5,365 bases of DNA, taken from Candidatus Aenigmarchaeota archaeon CG_4_9_14_3_um_filter_37_18. Lineage in GTDB: Archaea > Aenigmatarchaeota > Aenigmatarchaeia > CG10238-14. Of this stretch, positions 1-5,364 are shown piece after piece. The stretch is taken from positions 14,565 to 19,929 of the forward strand of contig PFTQ01000001.1 in the NCBI GenBank assembly GCA_002789635.1, written 5' to 3'. A program made the translations under genes and the position numbers. The notes beneath the pieces were generated by a model. The model ran no database searches, had not been told where the DNA came from, and was given only the letters and a program-made list of their open reading frames with translations. Within the stretch, counting starts at the first letter, position 1; each line of letters begins with the position of its first letter.

Positions 1-1
1 A

Positions 2-646
2 AGCCTTGATTCTCATCTTAGGGATAGACATGATAGTTTTAGAGGAGCAACTAATTCTTATGATAGAGCTGTCAGTGCCATTATAGATTTGTTAAAACAA
101 AATGTTTATTTGAGAGTTGGTTCTGTCATCTGGTCAGGCAATGTAGATCAACTTGAAGAAATGACAAGATTTTTGAATGATTTAGGTGCTAATGAAGTTG
201 CTTATAATTGGCTTGTTAAAACAGGGAGAGTGGCAATAAACCATCAAGTACTTGTTCCGTGGGATAGATACCGTGAAGTTGGATATAGATTAAGAAGTAT
301 GAGGAGTTTCTATGAAGATAATGATATTTTGATTAGTTTCCATAGGTTTAATGAATTGGATGATAATTCCATAGGTTGCCCAGGCGGAAAAAAAATATGG
401 CATATTTATTCACATGGAGGGTTATCCCCCTGCTCTTGGATAACCAAAACACTTCCACAATATATAACTTCAAATACCATTTTTGATGCCTCTCTATCAC
501 AACTCATGAGAGATCCTAGAATTCAGTCATTCAGAGAAATGGTAAGAAGAAGGGAAGATATTTATGGTCCAGGATGTCCTGCAATTTGTGTATCTGAAAA
601 TGGATCTATAATGAGTAGAGATCCCTTGTATCGTGGGTTAAAATGA
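2..646 (+). CDS. Radical SAM enzyme with SPASM/twitch-type C-terminus (5' end outside window)
   Basis: The frame is open from the first bases, so the true start and the CxxxCxxC cluster motif lie upstream; 214 residues are visible. The segment from about residue 1 (SLDSHLRDRHDSFRG) to residue 75 reads like the second half of a radical SAM barrel, with a conserved-looking stretch LRVGSVI. The C-terminus holds four cysteines at visible residues 126, 144, 192 and 196. The first pair fits the C-x12-G-x4-C pattern that opens SPASM and twitch domains, and the second pair is CPAIC. Four cysteines are enough for one auxiliary iron-sulfur cluster, so a twitch-like domain fits better than a full seven-cysteine SPASM domain. 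Such enzymes cleave SAM to a radical and modify peptides or sugar-like small molecules; the substrate here is unknown. The stop overlaps the kinase start in ATGA, suggesting translational coupling. A TTG at 89 should not be taken as the start, because homology-like sequence continues upstream of it. Confidence 0.8.
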   Translation, partial: SLDSHLRDRHDSFRGATNSYDRAVSAIIDLLKQNVYLRVGSVIWSGNVDQLEEMTRFLNDLGANEVAYNWLVKTGRVAINHQVLVPWDRYREVGYRLRSMRSFYEDNDILISFHRFNELDDNSIGCPGGKKIWHIYSHGGLSPCSWITKTLPQYITSNTIFDASLSQLMRDPRIQSFREMVRRREDIYGPGCPAICVSENGSIMSRDPLYRGLK

Positions 647-1614
647 AATCTATAGTCGGTCTAGGTCGTGCTCTTGTAGATGCATGCATAAATGATGAAG
701 ATATAATTCCAATATTAAAATTGTTGATTGGTCCCATAGAGCAGGGTCACAACCATTTTTTACTTGACGATGATCAAGCAAAATATATTTTATCACGTTT
801 AAAGACAGAAAATTTCATTGCTGGGGGTTCTGTAGCCAACACTTTAAGATATTGTTCCAGAAACGGGAAACCTTCAGTTTTTGTCGGAACTATAGGCAAT
901 GATGAATTGGGTAGTTTATTTTTATCTGAATTAGAGAGAGATGGTGTTAATCTTCAAGTCCAAAGAACTGATAAAATGACTGGTTTTACATTATTTTGTG
1001 AATTTCCAAGAATAGGGTCTAAAATTTCGCTTTTCTATTATGGCGCTTCAGATACACCATTCTCAGTTGATTCGATTGAAGGTTTGTTGGGAAGTGATGC
1101 TATTTTACATTCTTCTGCATACAATTTTGTTTCCCCACTAGACAGGAGTGTTATTGATATTTATCTTAGAGCTCAAGAAAAAGGATCATTCAGATCCGTA
1201 AACATTTCAGGTTATGCTAAACAGAATCTACGTCCGAAAATGAATGCACTGAGAAGTCTTTTGGACCAAAACATTTTAAACCTAATAACTGGAAATTCCT
1301 CTGAATTTTTAGCTGTTGTGGGCAGGAATGAACTGAATGATGAGAGTTTGGAACTTATAGGTAATCTAGCATCGATGGTATTAATGACTATGGCTGAAGA
1401 GGGTAGCATTTATTTTGAAAATAAAGGTTATAAAACAATTCACCCTTATAACGATGTTAAATTTCCTGTATATGTTGTGGGAGCGGGAGATGCATATACT
1501 TCTGGAATTATTCAAGGATTAATGGATGGCAAACCTTTTTTTGAATCTTGTTTAGGTGGATCTAAATTAGCATATCTGAAATGCAGAGAAGTGCATGAAA
1601 GGTCAACTCGTTAG
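643..1614 (+). CDS. PfkB-family carbohydrate/nucleoside kinase
   Basis: This 323-residue protein has the usual length and layout of the ribokinase/PfkB superfamily, cytosolic kinases that phosphorylate sugars or nucleosides with ATP or ADP. The N-terminus GLGRALVDA (6-14) is the first strand with the substrate-contacting Asp13. The GGSVAN motif at 61-66 followed by VFVGTIGNDELG is the family's first signature. VVGAGDAYTSG (278-288) is the second, with Asp283 as the expected catalytic base and GAGD forming the anion hole. The overall look is closer to adenosine kinase-like or general sugar kinases than to phosphofructokinase, but the substrate cannot be read from the sequence. It starts inside the stop codon of the radical SAM gene (ATGA), so the pair probably works on one pathway. 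Its 3' end overlaps the convergent nucleoside phosphorylase by 12 bases. Lysine and arginine are about equal (roughly 16 and 17), unlike the lysine-rich genes to the right. Confidence 0.88.
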   Translation: MKSIVGLGRALVDACINDEDIIPILKLLIGPIEQGHNHFLLDDDQAKYILSRLKTENFIAGGSVANTLRYCSRNGKPSVFVGTIGNDELGSLFLSELERDGVNLQVQRTDKMTGFTLFCEFPRIGSKISLFYYGASDTPFSVDSIEGLLGSDAILHSSAYNFVSPLDRSVIDIYLRAQEKGSFRSVNISGYAKQNLRPKMNALRSLLDQNILNLITGNSSEFLAVVGRNELNDESLELIGNLASMVLMTMAEEGSIYFENKGYKTIHPYNDVKFPVYVVGAGDAYTSGIIQGLMDGKPFFESCLGGSKLAYLKCREVHERSTR

Positions 1615-2397
1615 TATTGAAATAGCGTAATCTAATAATCTACCCTCTTTTTTTTGTATTTTTGATATAGTCTTTGAATTTTTCCTACTATTCCATTTTT
1701 TACCTCCTATGCAATCACCAGCAGAGAATAATGCGATAATATCCCTTTTTCTACAGGCAGCAACAGAAAACAATGCTGAGGTCTCCATTTCAACTGTTAA
1801 ACAACCTTCCTTTAGAAATTCATCCCTTTTTCTGAACGTTTCTCTATGTAAAGCCTCTGTTGTCCATGTTCCACCTAATTTATATTTGATGTTCCCTTTA
1901 TCAAAGTACTCTTTAGCTATTCTCAAAAATTTTTTCGATGGATAAGAATATCTAGAAGGTTCTATATAGTGATAGGAAAAACCTTCGTCTATTATTGCGA
2001 ATTCAGGTATTATGAGTTCTCCCCTTTGCATTTTTTCATCCAAAGTACCAGCAGTCCCTATAACGACAAATTTCTCCATGCCAAGTGCGATCAATCTATC
2101 TAAAAATGTTGCAGCGTATGTTCCGAACCCTGGAAAAACATATCCTATTTTCTCGTTGTTCTTCTCTAAAATGATCATGGGGGTCATATTTATGGTCCAA
2201 TTTATCTTTTTAATGGATTTATTGTTCAAAAATTTCTCAAACTGATGATTAAAAAAAGAAATTATGCATTTTTTAGGAAAAACTGATTTTTTTGTATTAG
2301 TTATTTTAATCATGTCATTCACAAAATCTTCAGGTTCTATTATTGCTTTGTCAGTCGATTTTCCAAAAAATAGTGGAAGGGTATTTTTTTCTAACAT
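1603..2397 (-). CDS. Nucleoside phosphorylase (PNP/uridine phosphorylase superfamily)
   Basis: This 264-residue protein belongs to the nucleoside phosphorylase-I fold, which splits nucleosides with phosphate into a free base and ribose 1-phosphate (some members instead hydrolyse related thio-nucleosides). Visible landmarks are PGFGTYAATFLDRLIALG (89-106), the phosphate/ribose-site GTAG (114-117), GELIIPEFAIIDEG (126-139), GGTWTTEALHRET (175-187), the ribose-binding VEMETSALF (202-210), and SAGD (225-228), where Asp228 is in the place of the acid that protonates the base. The match is best to archaeal/bacterial uridine- or purine-type phosphorylases; base specificity cannot be told. The first 80 or so residues are longer and less typical than in short family members. 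The start at 2397 is supported by a TATA box about 27 bases upstream, implying a leaderless message. It is lysine-rich (about 32 Lys, 11 Arg). Its last codons overlap the convergent kinase gene, a possible partner in nucleoside salvage, though the two are not in one operon. Confidence 0.88.
   Translation of the reverse strand: MLEKNTLPLFFGKSTDKAIIEPEDFVNDMIKITNTKKSVFPKKCIISFFNHQFEKFLNNKSIKKINWTINMTPMIILEKNNEKIGYVFPGFGTYAATFLDRLIALGMEKFVVIGTAGTLDEKMQRGELIIPEFAIIDEGFSYHYIEPSRYSYPSKKFLRIAKEYFDKGNIKYKLGGTWTTEALHRETFRKRDEFLKEGCLTVEMETSALFSVAACRKRDIIALFSAGDCIGGKKWNSRKNSKTISKIQKKEGRLLDYAISILTS
1648..1663 (+). terminator. Oligo-T terminator for the radical SAM-kinase operon
   Basis: A run of eight T, then G, T, A and five more T, begins 34 bases past the kinase stop on the plus strand. 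Archaeal RNA polymerase commonly stops at such T-runs without a hairpin. It lies inside the 3' coding end of the convergent phosphorylase, where it encodes part of a lysine-rich stretch (IQKKEG), so the signal could also be a by-product of that coding sequence. Confidence 0.4.
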
Positions 2398-2419
2398 ATA
2401 AATCTACTCTTAATTTATT

Positions 2420-2427
2420 TTTATAAA
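2420..2427 (-). promoter_or_regulatory. TATA box of the nucleoside phosphorylase gene
   Basis: The minus strand reads TTTATAAA, centred about 27 bases before the ATG at 2397. In archaea the TATA box is centred about 26-27 bases before the transcription start, so the start would fall on or beside the A of the ATG. No ribosome-binding site is seen between the two, which fits a leaderless message. Confidence 0.6.
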
Positions 2428-2487
2428 TTTAAGAAAATTCTTTTTTGAGTGAGTTTGAACTAAGTCAATATAGAAGTCCAAACCATC

Positions 2488-2497
2488 TATATTTAAA
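2488..2497 (-). promoter_or_regulatory. Possible second TATA box upstream of the phosphorylase
   Basis: The minus strand reads TTTAAATATA, a good archaeal TATA sequence, in the 125-base gap between the 73-residue gene and the phosphorylase. A start about 26 bases downstream, near 2466, would give the phosphorylase a leader of about 70 bases. I see no gene of its own behind it. In this AT-rich DNA it may be chance. Confidence 0.25.
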
Positions 2498-2522
2498 TCC
2501 TTCTTATAGGCTAATGATTTTA

Positions 2523-2744
2523 TCAGCCATCATAAGAGAATCTCGTGCCATATAACTTTTCTTTGAGTTGTTCTTCAGTTAATTCTGTTTCTAATGTAAA
2601 ATGAGTTCTTCCTCCTCCATGTTTAACACTATCTTCTGATATTAAATAAGGTAAATTTTCTTGGGCTAAATGGAATGCAATTGCATGTACTGTTCCTATA
2701 TGAAATCTCATGTCTCCTGAAGTTGATAACTTGTATGTGTTCAT
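2523..2744 (-). CDS. Small protein of unknown function (73 aa)
   Basis: I do not recognise this family. The protein looks folded and soluble rather than random: a strand-like start (TYKLSTSG), a helix-like segment HIGTVHAIAFHLAQENL (15-31), a strand-like part with a glycine turn (KHGGGRTHFTLETE, 41-54) and a closing helix LTEEQLKEKLYG (55-66), in the order beta-alpha-beta-beta-alpha. It has no cysteine, signal peptide or membrane segment. His15, His20, His25, His42 and His48 give an unusual histidine content for its size. The start is fixed by an in-frame TAG two codons upstream, and a TATA-like element about 25 bases before the ATG suggests its own leaderless transcript. It lies 43 bases after the broken radical SAM gene and 125 before the phosphorylase, all on the minus strand. 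Whether it serves either neighbour is open. Confidence 0.65.
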   Translation of the reverse strand: MNTYKLSTSGDMRFHIGTVHAIAFHLAQENLPYLISEDSVKHGGGRTHFTLETELTEEQLKEKLYGTRFSYDG

Positions 2745-2764
2745 ATTCTATCATTGGAAAGTTA

Positions 2765-2772
2765 ATCTTAAA
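2765..2772 (-). promoter_or_regulatory. TATA-like element of the 73-aa gene
   Basis: The minus strand reads TTTAAGAT, centred about 25 bases before the ATG at 2744. The match to the archaeal consensus is moderate, but the spacing fits a leaderless start, and there is no convincing ribosome-binding site before this gene. Confidence 0.35.
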
Positions 2773-2787
2773 TTCTCATCATCTTTA

Positions 2788-3045
2788 CTAGTAATTCCAA
2801 AAATAGGCCAAAAACAACCTAAATCCCATCTCATTTACCATTCGAACTGCTTTATCAAATTCTCTTCTTAAGGTCGGTTCGCCGCCGCACAATACAATGC
2901 CTTTTGTTCCCCAGCTTTTCGCCCTTGTAAAAATACCGCCCAGCTCTTCTAAGCCCAATTCCTTATCAGATCTAGAAGCGTAGCAATAAGAGCAATCATG
3001 ATTACACCTAGAGGTTAATTTGAAGTTGATTATTTCAGGTATCAT
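2788..3045 (-). pseudogene. Truncated radical SAM gene (N-terminal fragment, 85 codons)
   Basis: The fragment begins as a textbook radical SAM domain: LTSRCNHDCSYCYA carries the cluster motif C-x3-C-x2-C (Cys14, 18, 21), and GIVLCGGEPTLR (49-60) is the second barrel strand with the SAM-binding GGEP. Through NEMGFRLFL (71-79) it matches what such a domain should be, and a turn like DTNG should follow. Instead it reads AYFWNY and stops. Shifting frame gives about 20 more codons (from GCFWPIFGITSK to a TGA at 2751-2753) but no radical SAM sequence, so the rest of the barrel is missing, probably by deletion rather than a single-base error. Most of the SAM and substrate site would be absent, so activity is unlikely. 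The ATG overlaps the NUDIX stop (ATGA), and an upstream GGTGTGAT is a good archaeal ribosome-binding site. The intact ancestor was therefore co-translated with the NUDIX enzyme. Confidence 0.75.
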
Positions 3046-3512
3046 TGTATCACACCTTCATTTATCAAGAAAAGTAGCTCTGGATGAAATTTATCACCCA
3101 TCTTTATCATTTCCTTTATTTGATCCAGACTGAAGAAATTGACACTATCAACCTCTTCACTGAATTTACACGCACCTTCATATTGCGCTTTGAAAATTTT
3201 GAGGAATTTGTTTTTGTATTTTAACTTGCATAAAGGTTTAATTGATGCTTCTATTCCAATTTCTTCCTTCATTTCCCTCATCGCAGCCTCTTCATATGTC
3301 TCCCCTGATCTTACATGACCACCTGCGCTTGTACTCCAATGGCCAGGACAAAAGGAGGTATTTCGACTTCTTAATTGAAGGGCTAATCTACCTTCATTAT
3401 TAAACAGCAATACATGGACAATTCGATGTTTTAGAGATTTTTCATAAATCTCATTCCTGCTAGCTTTGTCAATCACTTCATCCTTGTCATTTACAACATC
3501 TAGAAACTCCAT
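3042..3512 (-). CDS. NUDIX hydrolase, IDI/YfcD-like
   Basis: This 156-residue protein carries a perfect NUDIX box, G-x5-E-x7-RE-M-x-EE-x-G-I, at residues 65-87, with the metal-binding glutamates in REMKEE (79-84). NUDIX enzymes hydrolyse compounds with a diphosphate linked to another group. The N-terminus MEFLDVVNDKDEVI and the segment FCPGHWSTSAGGHV (54-67) place it with the subfamily resembling isopentenyl diphosphate isomerase type 1 and E. coli YfcD. The cysteine-containing isomerase motif (NSVCGHP-like) is not clearly present, although Cys55 is nearby, so hydrolysis of a nucleotide or prenyl diphosphate is as likely as isomerisation. The ATG at 3512 fits the family's start and has a TATA-like element 26 bases upstream. 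It leads a small operon whose second gene, a radical SAM enzyme, is now broken. Confidence 0.9.
   Translation of the reverse strand: MEFLDVVNDKDEVIDKASRNEIYEKSLKHRIVHVLLFNNEGRLALQLRSRNTSFCPGHWSTSAGGHVRSGETYEEAAMREMKEEIGIEASIKPLCKLKYKNKFLKIFKAQYEGACKFSEEVDSVNFFSLDQIKEMIKMGDKFHPELLFLINEGVIQ
3046..3060 (-). promoter_or_regulatory. Ribosome-binding site for the radical SAM fragment
   Basis: On the minus strand the bases before the ATG at 3045 contain AAGGTGTGAT, close to the archaeal anti-Shine-Dalgarno complement GGTGATC, four bases before the start. It lies within the last codons of the NUDIX gene, as expected for an internal operon gene. It shows that this ATG was used before the gene was broken. 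Confidence 0.55.
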
Positions 3513-3534
3513 GATAATTTATGATAAATAAGTG

Positions 3535-3542
3535 TTAAATAA
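3535..3542 (-). promoter_or_regulatory. TATA-like element of the NUDIX gene
   Basis: The minus strand reads TTATTTAA, centred about 26 bases before the ATG at 3512, with no ribosome-binding site in between. This again suggests a leaderless message. Other A/T-rich runs closer to the start make the exact box uncertain. Confidence 0.4.
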
Positions 3543-3700
3543 TTGAGAAATGGCAGATGATATAGAGGAATTAAAGAGGTAATAGAAATAGTAAAATAAT
3601 GGCTCAATTTAGGATTTGAACTTCAATACCGACTCCTATCTCGGAATTAGGAATATATGAATTTCACAAACAAATACAAACTCCATATACAATGTTAATA

Positions 3701-3708
3701 ATAAATAT
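3701..3708 (+). promoter_or_regulatory. TATA-like element of the racemase gene
   Basis: The plus strand reads ATAAATAT, centred about 29 bases before the ATG at 3734. This spacing puts the transcription start at, or a few bases before, that ATG. It argues against the in-frame ATGs at 3692 and 3707, which would lie upstream of or inside the promoter. Confidence 0.4.
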
Positions 3709-3733
3709 GTTCAATGCTAACCCAAACTTTAAT

Positions 3734-4429
3734 ATGAAAACAAAAACAATAGGTATAATAGGAGGGATGGGTCCAGAAGGGACAGCTGACTTGTACATGA
3801 AAATAGTAAGATACTGCCAAAAAAACTTTGGAGCTAAGTATGACAATGATTTCCCTCCAATAATAATCTACAGTGCTCCGATACCAGACGTAGTTGAAAG
3901 TTTGGAAAATGAAAAAATTACGCTGAGTATGCTCTCTGAAGCAGCAAAGACCCTGGAAGACGATGGATGCGATTTCTTAGTAATAGCCTGTAATACAGTG
4001 CAGTTCTTACTAGAAGATATTAGAAAATCAGTGAAAATACCGATAATAGGAATAGCAGAAGTTAATGCAAATTATGCGAAAAAGGAAGGGTATAAAAAAG
4101 TGGGGATATTAGGAACGGAAGTAACTGTGAACAAAGTATATGACCAAGAACTCCAAGAAATTGGGATAAAACTAGTTAAACCTACGAATGAAGATCAGAA
4201 AAAACTGACTCAAGTGATAATGGCTCAACTTGCTGGAAAAGCAACAAAAAAGGAAAAAGAAAAACTCAAAGAAGTAATTAAAAATCTTAATACACGAGGA
4301 GCAGAAGCGATTTTAATAGCATGTACGGACTTACCTCCAGTAATAAAACAAGAGGATGTGGATATTCATTTAATTGATTGCACTCAAATCTATGCTGATG
4401 AAACAGCTAAAATATCTTTCAAAAATTAA
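3734..4429 (+). CDS. Aspartate/glutamate racemase family protein
   Basis: With the start at 3734 the protein has 231 residues, the usual size of archaeal aspartate racemases, and begins MKTKTIGIIGGMGPEGT, the family's first strand and glycine loop. An in-frame ATG at 3692 adds 14 residues with no family match and would overlap the likely TATA box, so I prefer 3734. The two catalytic cysteines of this cofactor-independent fold are both present: Cys86 in IACNT and Cys197 in IACTD, in the two half-barrels. The C-terminal HLIDCTQIYADETAKISF (212-229) is also typical. The second motif is usually CTE; here it is CTD, which may alter substrate choice. The expected reaction is interconversion of L- and D-aspartate or a related acidic amino acid by proton exchange between the cysteines. 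The gene stands alone, divergent from the NUDIX gene and convergent with the methyltransferase. Confidence 0.9.
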   Translation: MKTKTIGIIGGMGPEGTADLYMKIVRYCQKNFGAKYDNDFPPIIIYSAPIPDVVESLENEKITLSMLSEAAKTLEDDGCDFLVIACNTVQFLLEDIRKSVKIPIIGIAEVNANYAKKEGYKKVGILGTEVTVNKVYDQELQEIGIKLVKPTNEDQKKLTQVIMAQLAGKATKKEKEKLKEVIKNLNTRGAEAILIACTDLPPVIKQEDVDIHLIDCTQIYADETAKISFKN

Positions 4430-4435
4430 TGATTG

Positions 4436-4453
4436 TTATTTTTATTATTTCTT
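4436..4453 (+). terminator. T-rich terminator of the racemase gene
   Basis: A T-rich stretch with runs of five and three T begins seven bases after the racemase stop. It is a plausible archaeal T-run terminator without a hairpin. It overlaps the last codons of the convergent methyltransferase, whose stop is at 4445. Confidence 0.35.
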
Positions 4454-5218
4454 GGCAATAAAGAAGAAATCTGTGGAATTGTTTATATATTCAGGAATCC
4501 TTGCATACTTGACTTGAAGATCAATGAATTCTTTTTTATTTTCAATCTGTTCTATTTCATACTTGTCTAAAAGATTAAAAGGCCCTAAAATTTTAAGTAT
4601 TTTAAATTTTCCCCTTTTCAAAGATTTTTGGAGTTTATCTAATGTAAACTCATAAGAAATATGCCCTCTCTTTTGTCCGCCCCAAACTATGTATCTGCTA
4701 CCAATTTTCATGTTTTTTTCGAACAATTGATACTTTTCTTTTTTGAGTTCATGGCTCCTGCAATAAATAAATCTATTATTTACGCTCCCCATAAATATTC
4801 CATTTTTTTTCAATACCCTAAAAGATTCTTTTATTGCTTTTTCGTAATCTTTACAGTAGTTCAGCACCCCATTGATCATCATAACTACATCGAACGAGTT
4901 GCTAATTTGGTTCTCCATATTTGATGCGGATTCCTTGACAAAAGATATGTTATTAAAATTACTTAGCCTCTTTTTTGCATGTTCTAACATCTCTTTTGAG
5001 ATATCTGTCATAACTACATTATGCCCTAGTTCTAAAAGTGGTTTGGAAAATCTACCTATCCCCCCGCCCACATCCAAAATTCGAAGTTTTTTATTTTTGG
5101 GTAGATTATCCAGTATGATATGTTCCAATATTTTATCGCTTAATCTATCTTCAAATTGGTCAAAATCCTTTGCAATATTATCATAAAATAATTCCACTTC
5201 CTTTTCTCTTTCATTCAT
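4445..5218 (-). CDS. Class I SAM-dependent methyltransferase, substrate unknown
   Basis: This 257-residue protein has the Rossmann-like core of class I methyltransferases. Motif I, RILDVGGGIGRFS (46-58), carries the glycine loop that binds SAM. VVMTDIS (68-74) ends the second strand with Asp72, expected to hold the ribose hydroxyls. FDVVMMINGVLNY (109-121) is the motif IV strand, and SFRVLKKNGIFMGSV (132-146) is the usual helix and fifth strand. The N-terminal FYDNIAKDFD resembles the Y-D-x-x-A-x-x-Y/F start of UbiE/Methyltransf_11-type enzymes acting on small molecules. The C-terminal third (about 150-257) is divergent and probably forms the substrate lid; it does not identify the substrate. 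It is very rich in lysine and asparagine. The ATG at 5218 has GGGGATC just upstream and a TATA box about 40 bases upstream, so unlike its neighbours it likely has a short leader. It converges with the racemase gene, with 15 bases between them. Confidence 0.85.
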   Translation of the reverse strand: MNEREKEVELFYDNIAKDFDQFEDRLSDKILEHIILDNLPKNKKLRILDVGGGIGRFSKPLLELGHNVVMTDISKEMLEHAKKRLSNFNNISFVKESASNMENQISNSFDVVMMINGVLNYCKDYEKAIKESFRVLKKNGIFMGSVNNRFIYCRSHELKKEKYQLFEKNMKIGSRYIVWGGQKRGHISYEFTLDKLQKSLKRGKFKILKILGPFNLLDKYEIEQIENKKEFIDLQVKYARIPEYINNSTDFFFIAKK

Positions 5219-5227
5219 AAGATCCCC
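5219..5227 (-). promoter_or_regulatory. Ribosome-binding site of the methyltransferase gene
   Basis: The minus strand reads GGGGATC followed by TT and the ATG. It resembles the GGTGATC complement of archaeal 16S rRNA with one mismatch, at short spacing. It supports the ATG at 5218 as the start and a message with a short leader. Confidence 0.4.
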
Positions 5228-5252
5228 TTATTTATAAAGAATAAAAGAACTC

Positions 5253-5262
5253 TTATTTATAA
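5253..5262 (-). promoter_or_regulatory. TATA box of the methyltransferase gene
   Basis: The minus strand reads TTATAAATAA. A transcription start about 26 bases downstream, near 5231, would leave a leader of about 13 bases carrying the ribosome-binding site. A second TATA-like run, TTTATAAA at 5231-5238 (with its reverse complement the same), sits too close to the ATG to serve it. Confidence 0.45.
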
Positions 5263-5325
5263 CTAGCGTTTAGATTCGACTGTGGGACATAATTATTTTT
5301 TCTCTAGTTTTGAGTGGGAAGAATT

Positions 5326-5364
5326 ATGATATTTCGTGTTTTGTTTGTTACCATTCAACCACAT
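5326..5364 (+). CDS. Possible start of a further gene (cut by window edge)
   Basis: An ATG at 5326 opens a frame reading MIFRVLFVTIQPH up to the edge. A short hydrophobic strand ending in VT is how many Rossmann-type proteins, such as glycosyltransferases, begin, but 13 residues cannot identify a family. GGGAAG lies five bases before the ATG as a weak ribosome-binding site, and an A/T-rich element lies near 5290-5298. It would be divergent from the methyltransferase. An open minus-strand frame (5293-5364) of polar residues is the alternative reading of this edge. Confidence 0.25.
   Translation, partial: MIFRVLFVTIQPH

Noticed and set aside
1212..1409. 65-codon minus-strand frame inside the kinase gene
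   Set aside because: It is antisense to well-conserved PfkB coding sequence and shows no domain of its own.
1709..2245. Two plus-strand frames of 77-78 codons opposite the phosphorylase
   Set aside because: They are antisense to the conserved phosphorylase motifs and have no recognisable features.
2431..2446. AAGAA-AA-TTCTT hairpin followed by T-run on the plus strand, a terminator-like signal
   Set aside because: No plus-strand gene lies upstream for it to end; the phosphorylase transcript runs the other way from downstream of it.
2460..2486. Eight-codon frame MVWTSILT on the minus strand behind the TTTAAATATA element, ending like the phosphorylase C-terminus
   Set aside because: The ATG lies only a few bases from the TATA element, before any transcript could start, and the four-residue similarity is too short to mean anything.
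3601..3652. tRNA-like signal on the minus strand (GTTCAAATC T-loop motif) and a 5-bp hairpin with a 9-base loop nearby
   Set aside because: The T-stem beside the motif has two mismatches, no matching 5' acceptor strand or D-arm is found upstream, and the hairpin loop is the wrong size for an anticodon arm. A motif this short is expected about once by chance in a window this size.
4661..5186. Two plus-strand frames of 87 and 104 codons inside the methyltransferase region
   Set aside because: They overlap each other and are antisense to the methyltransferase motifs; their phenylalanine-rich content is the mirror of lysine-rich coding.
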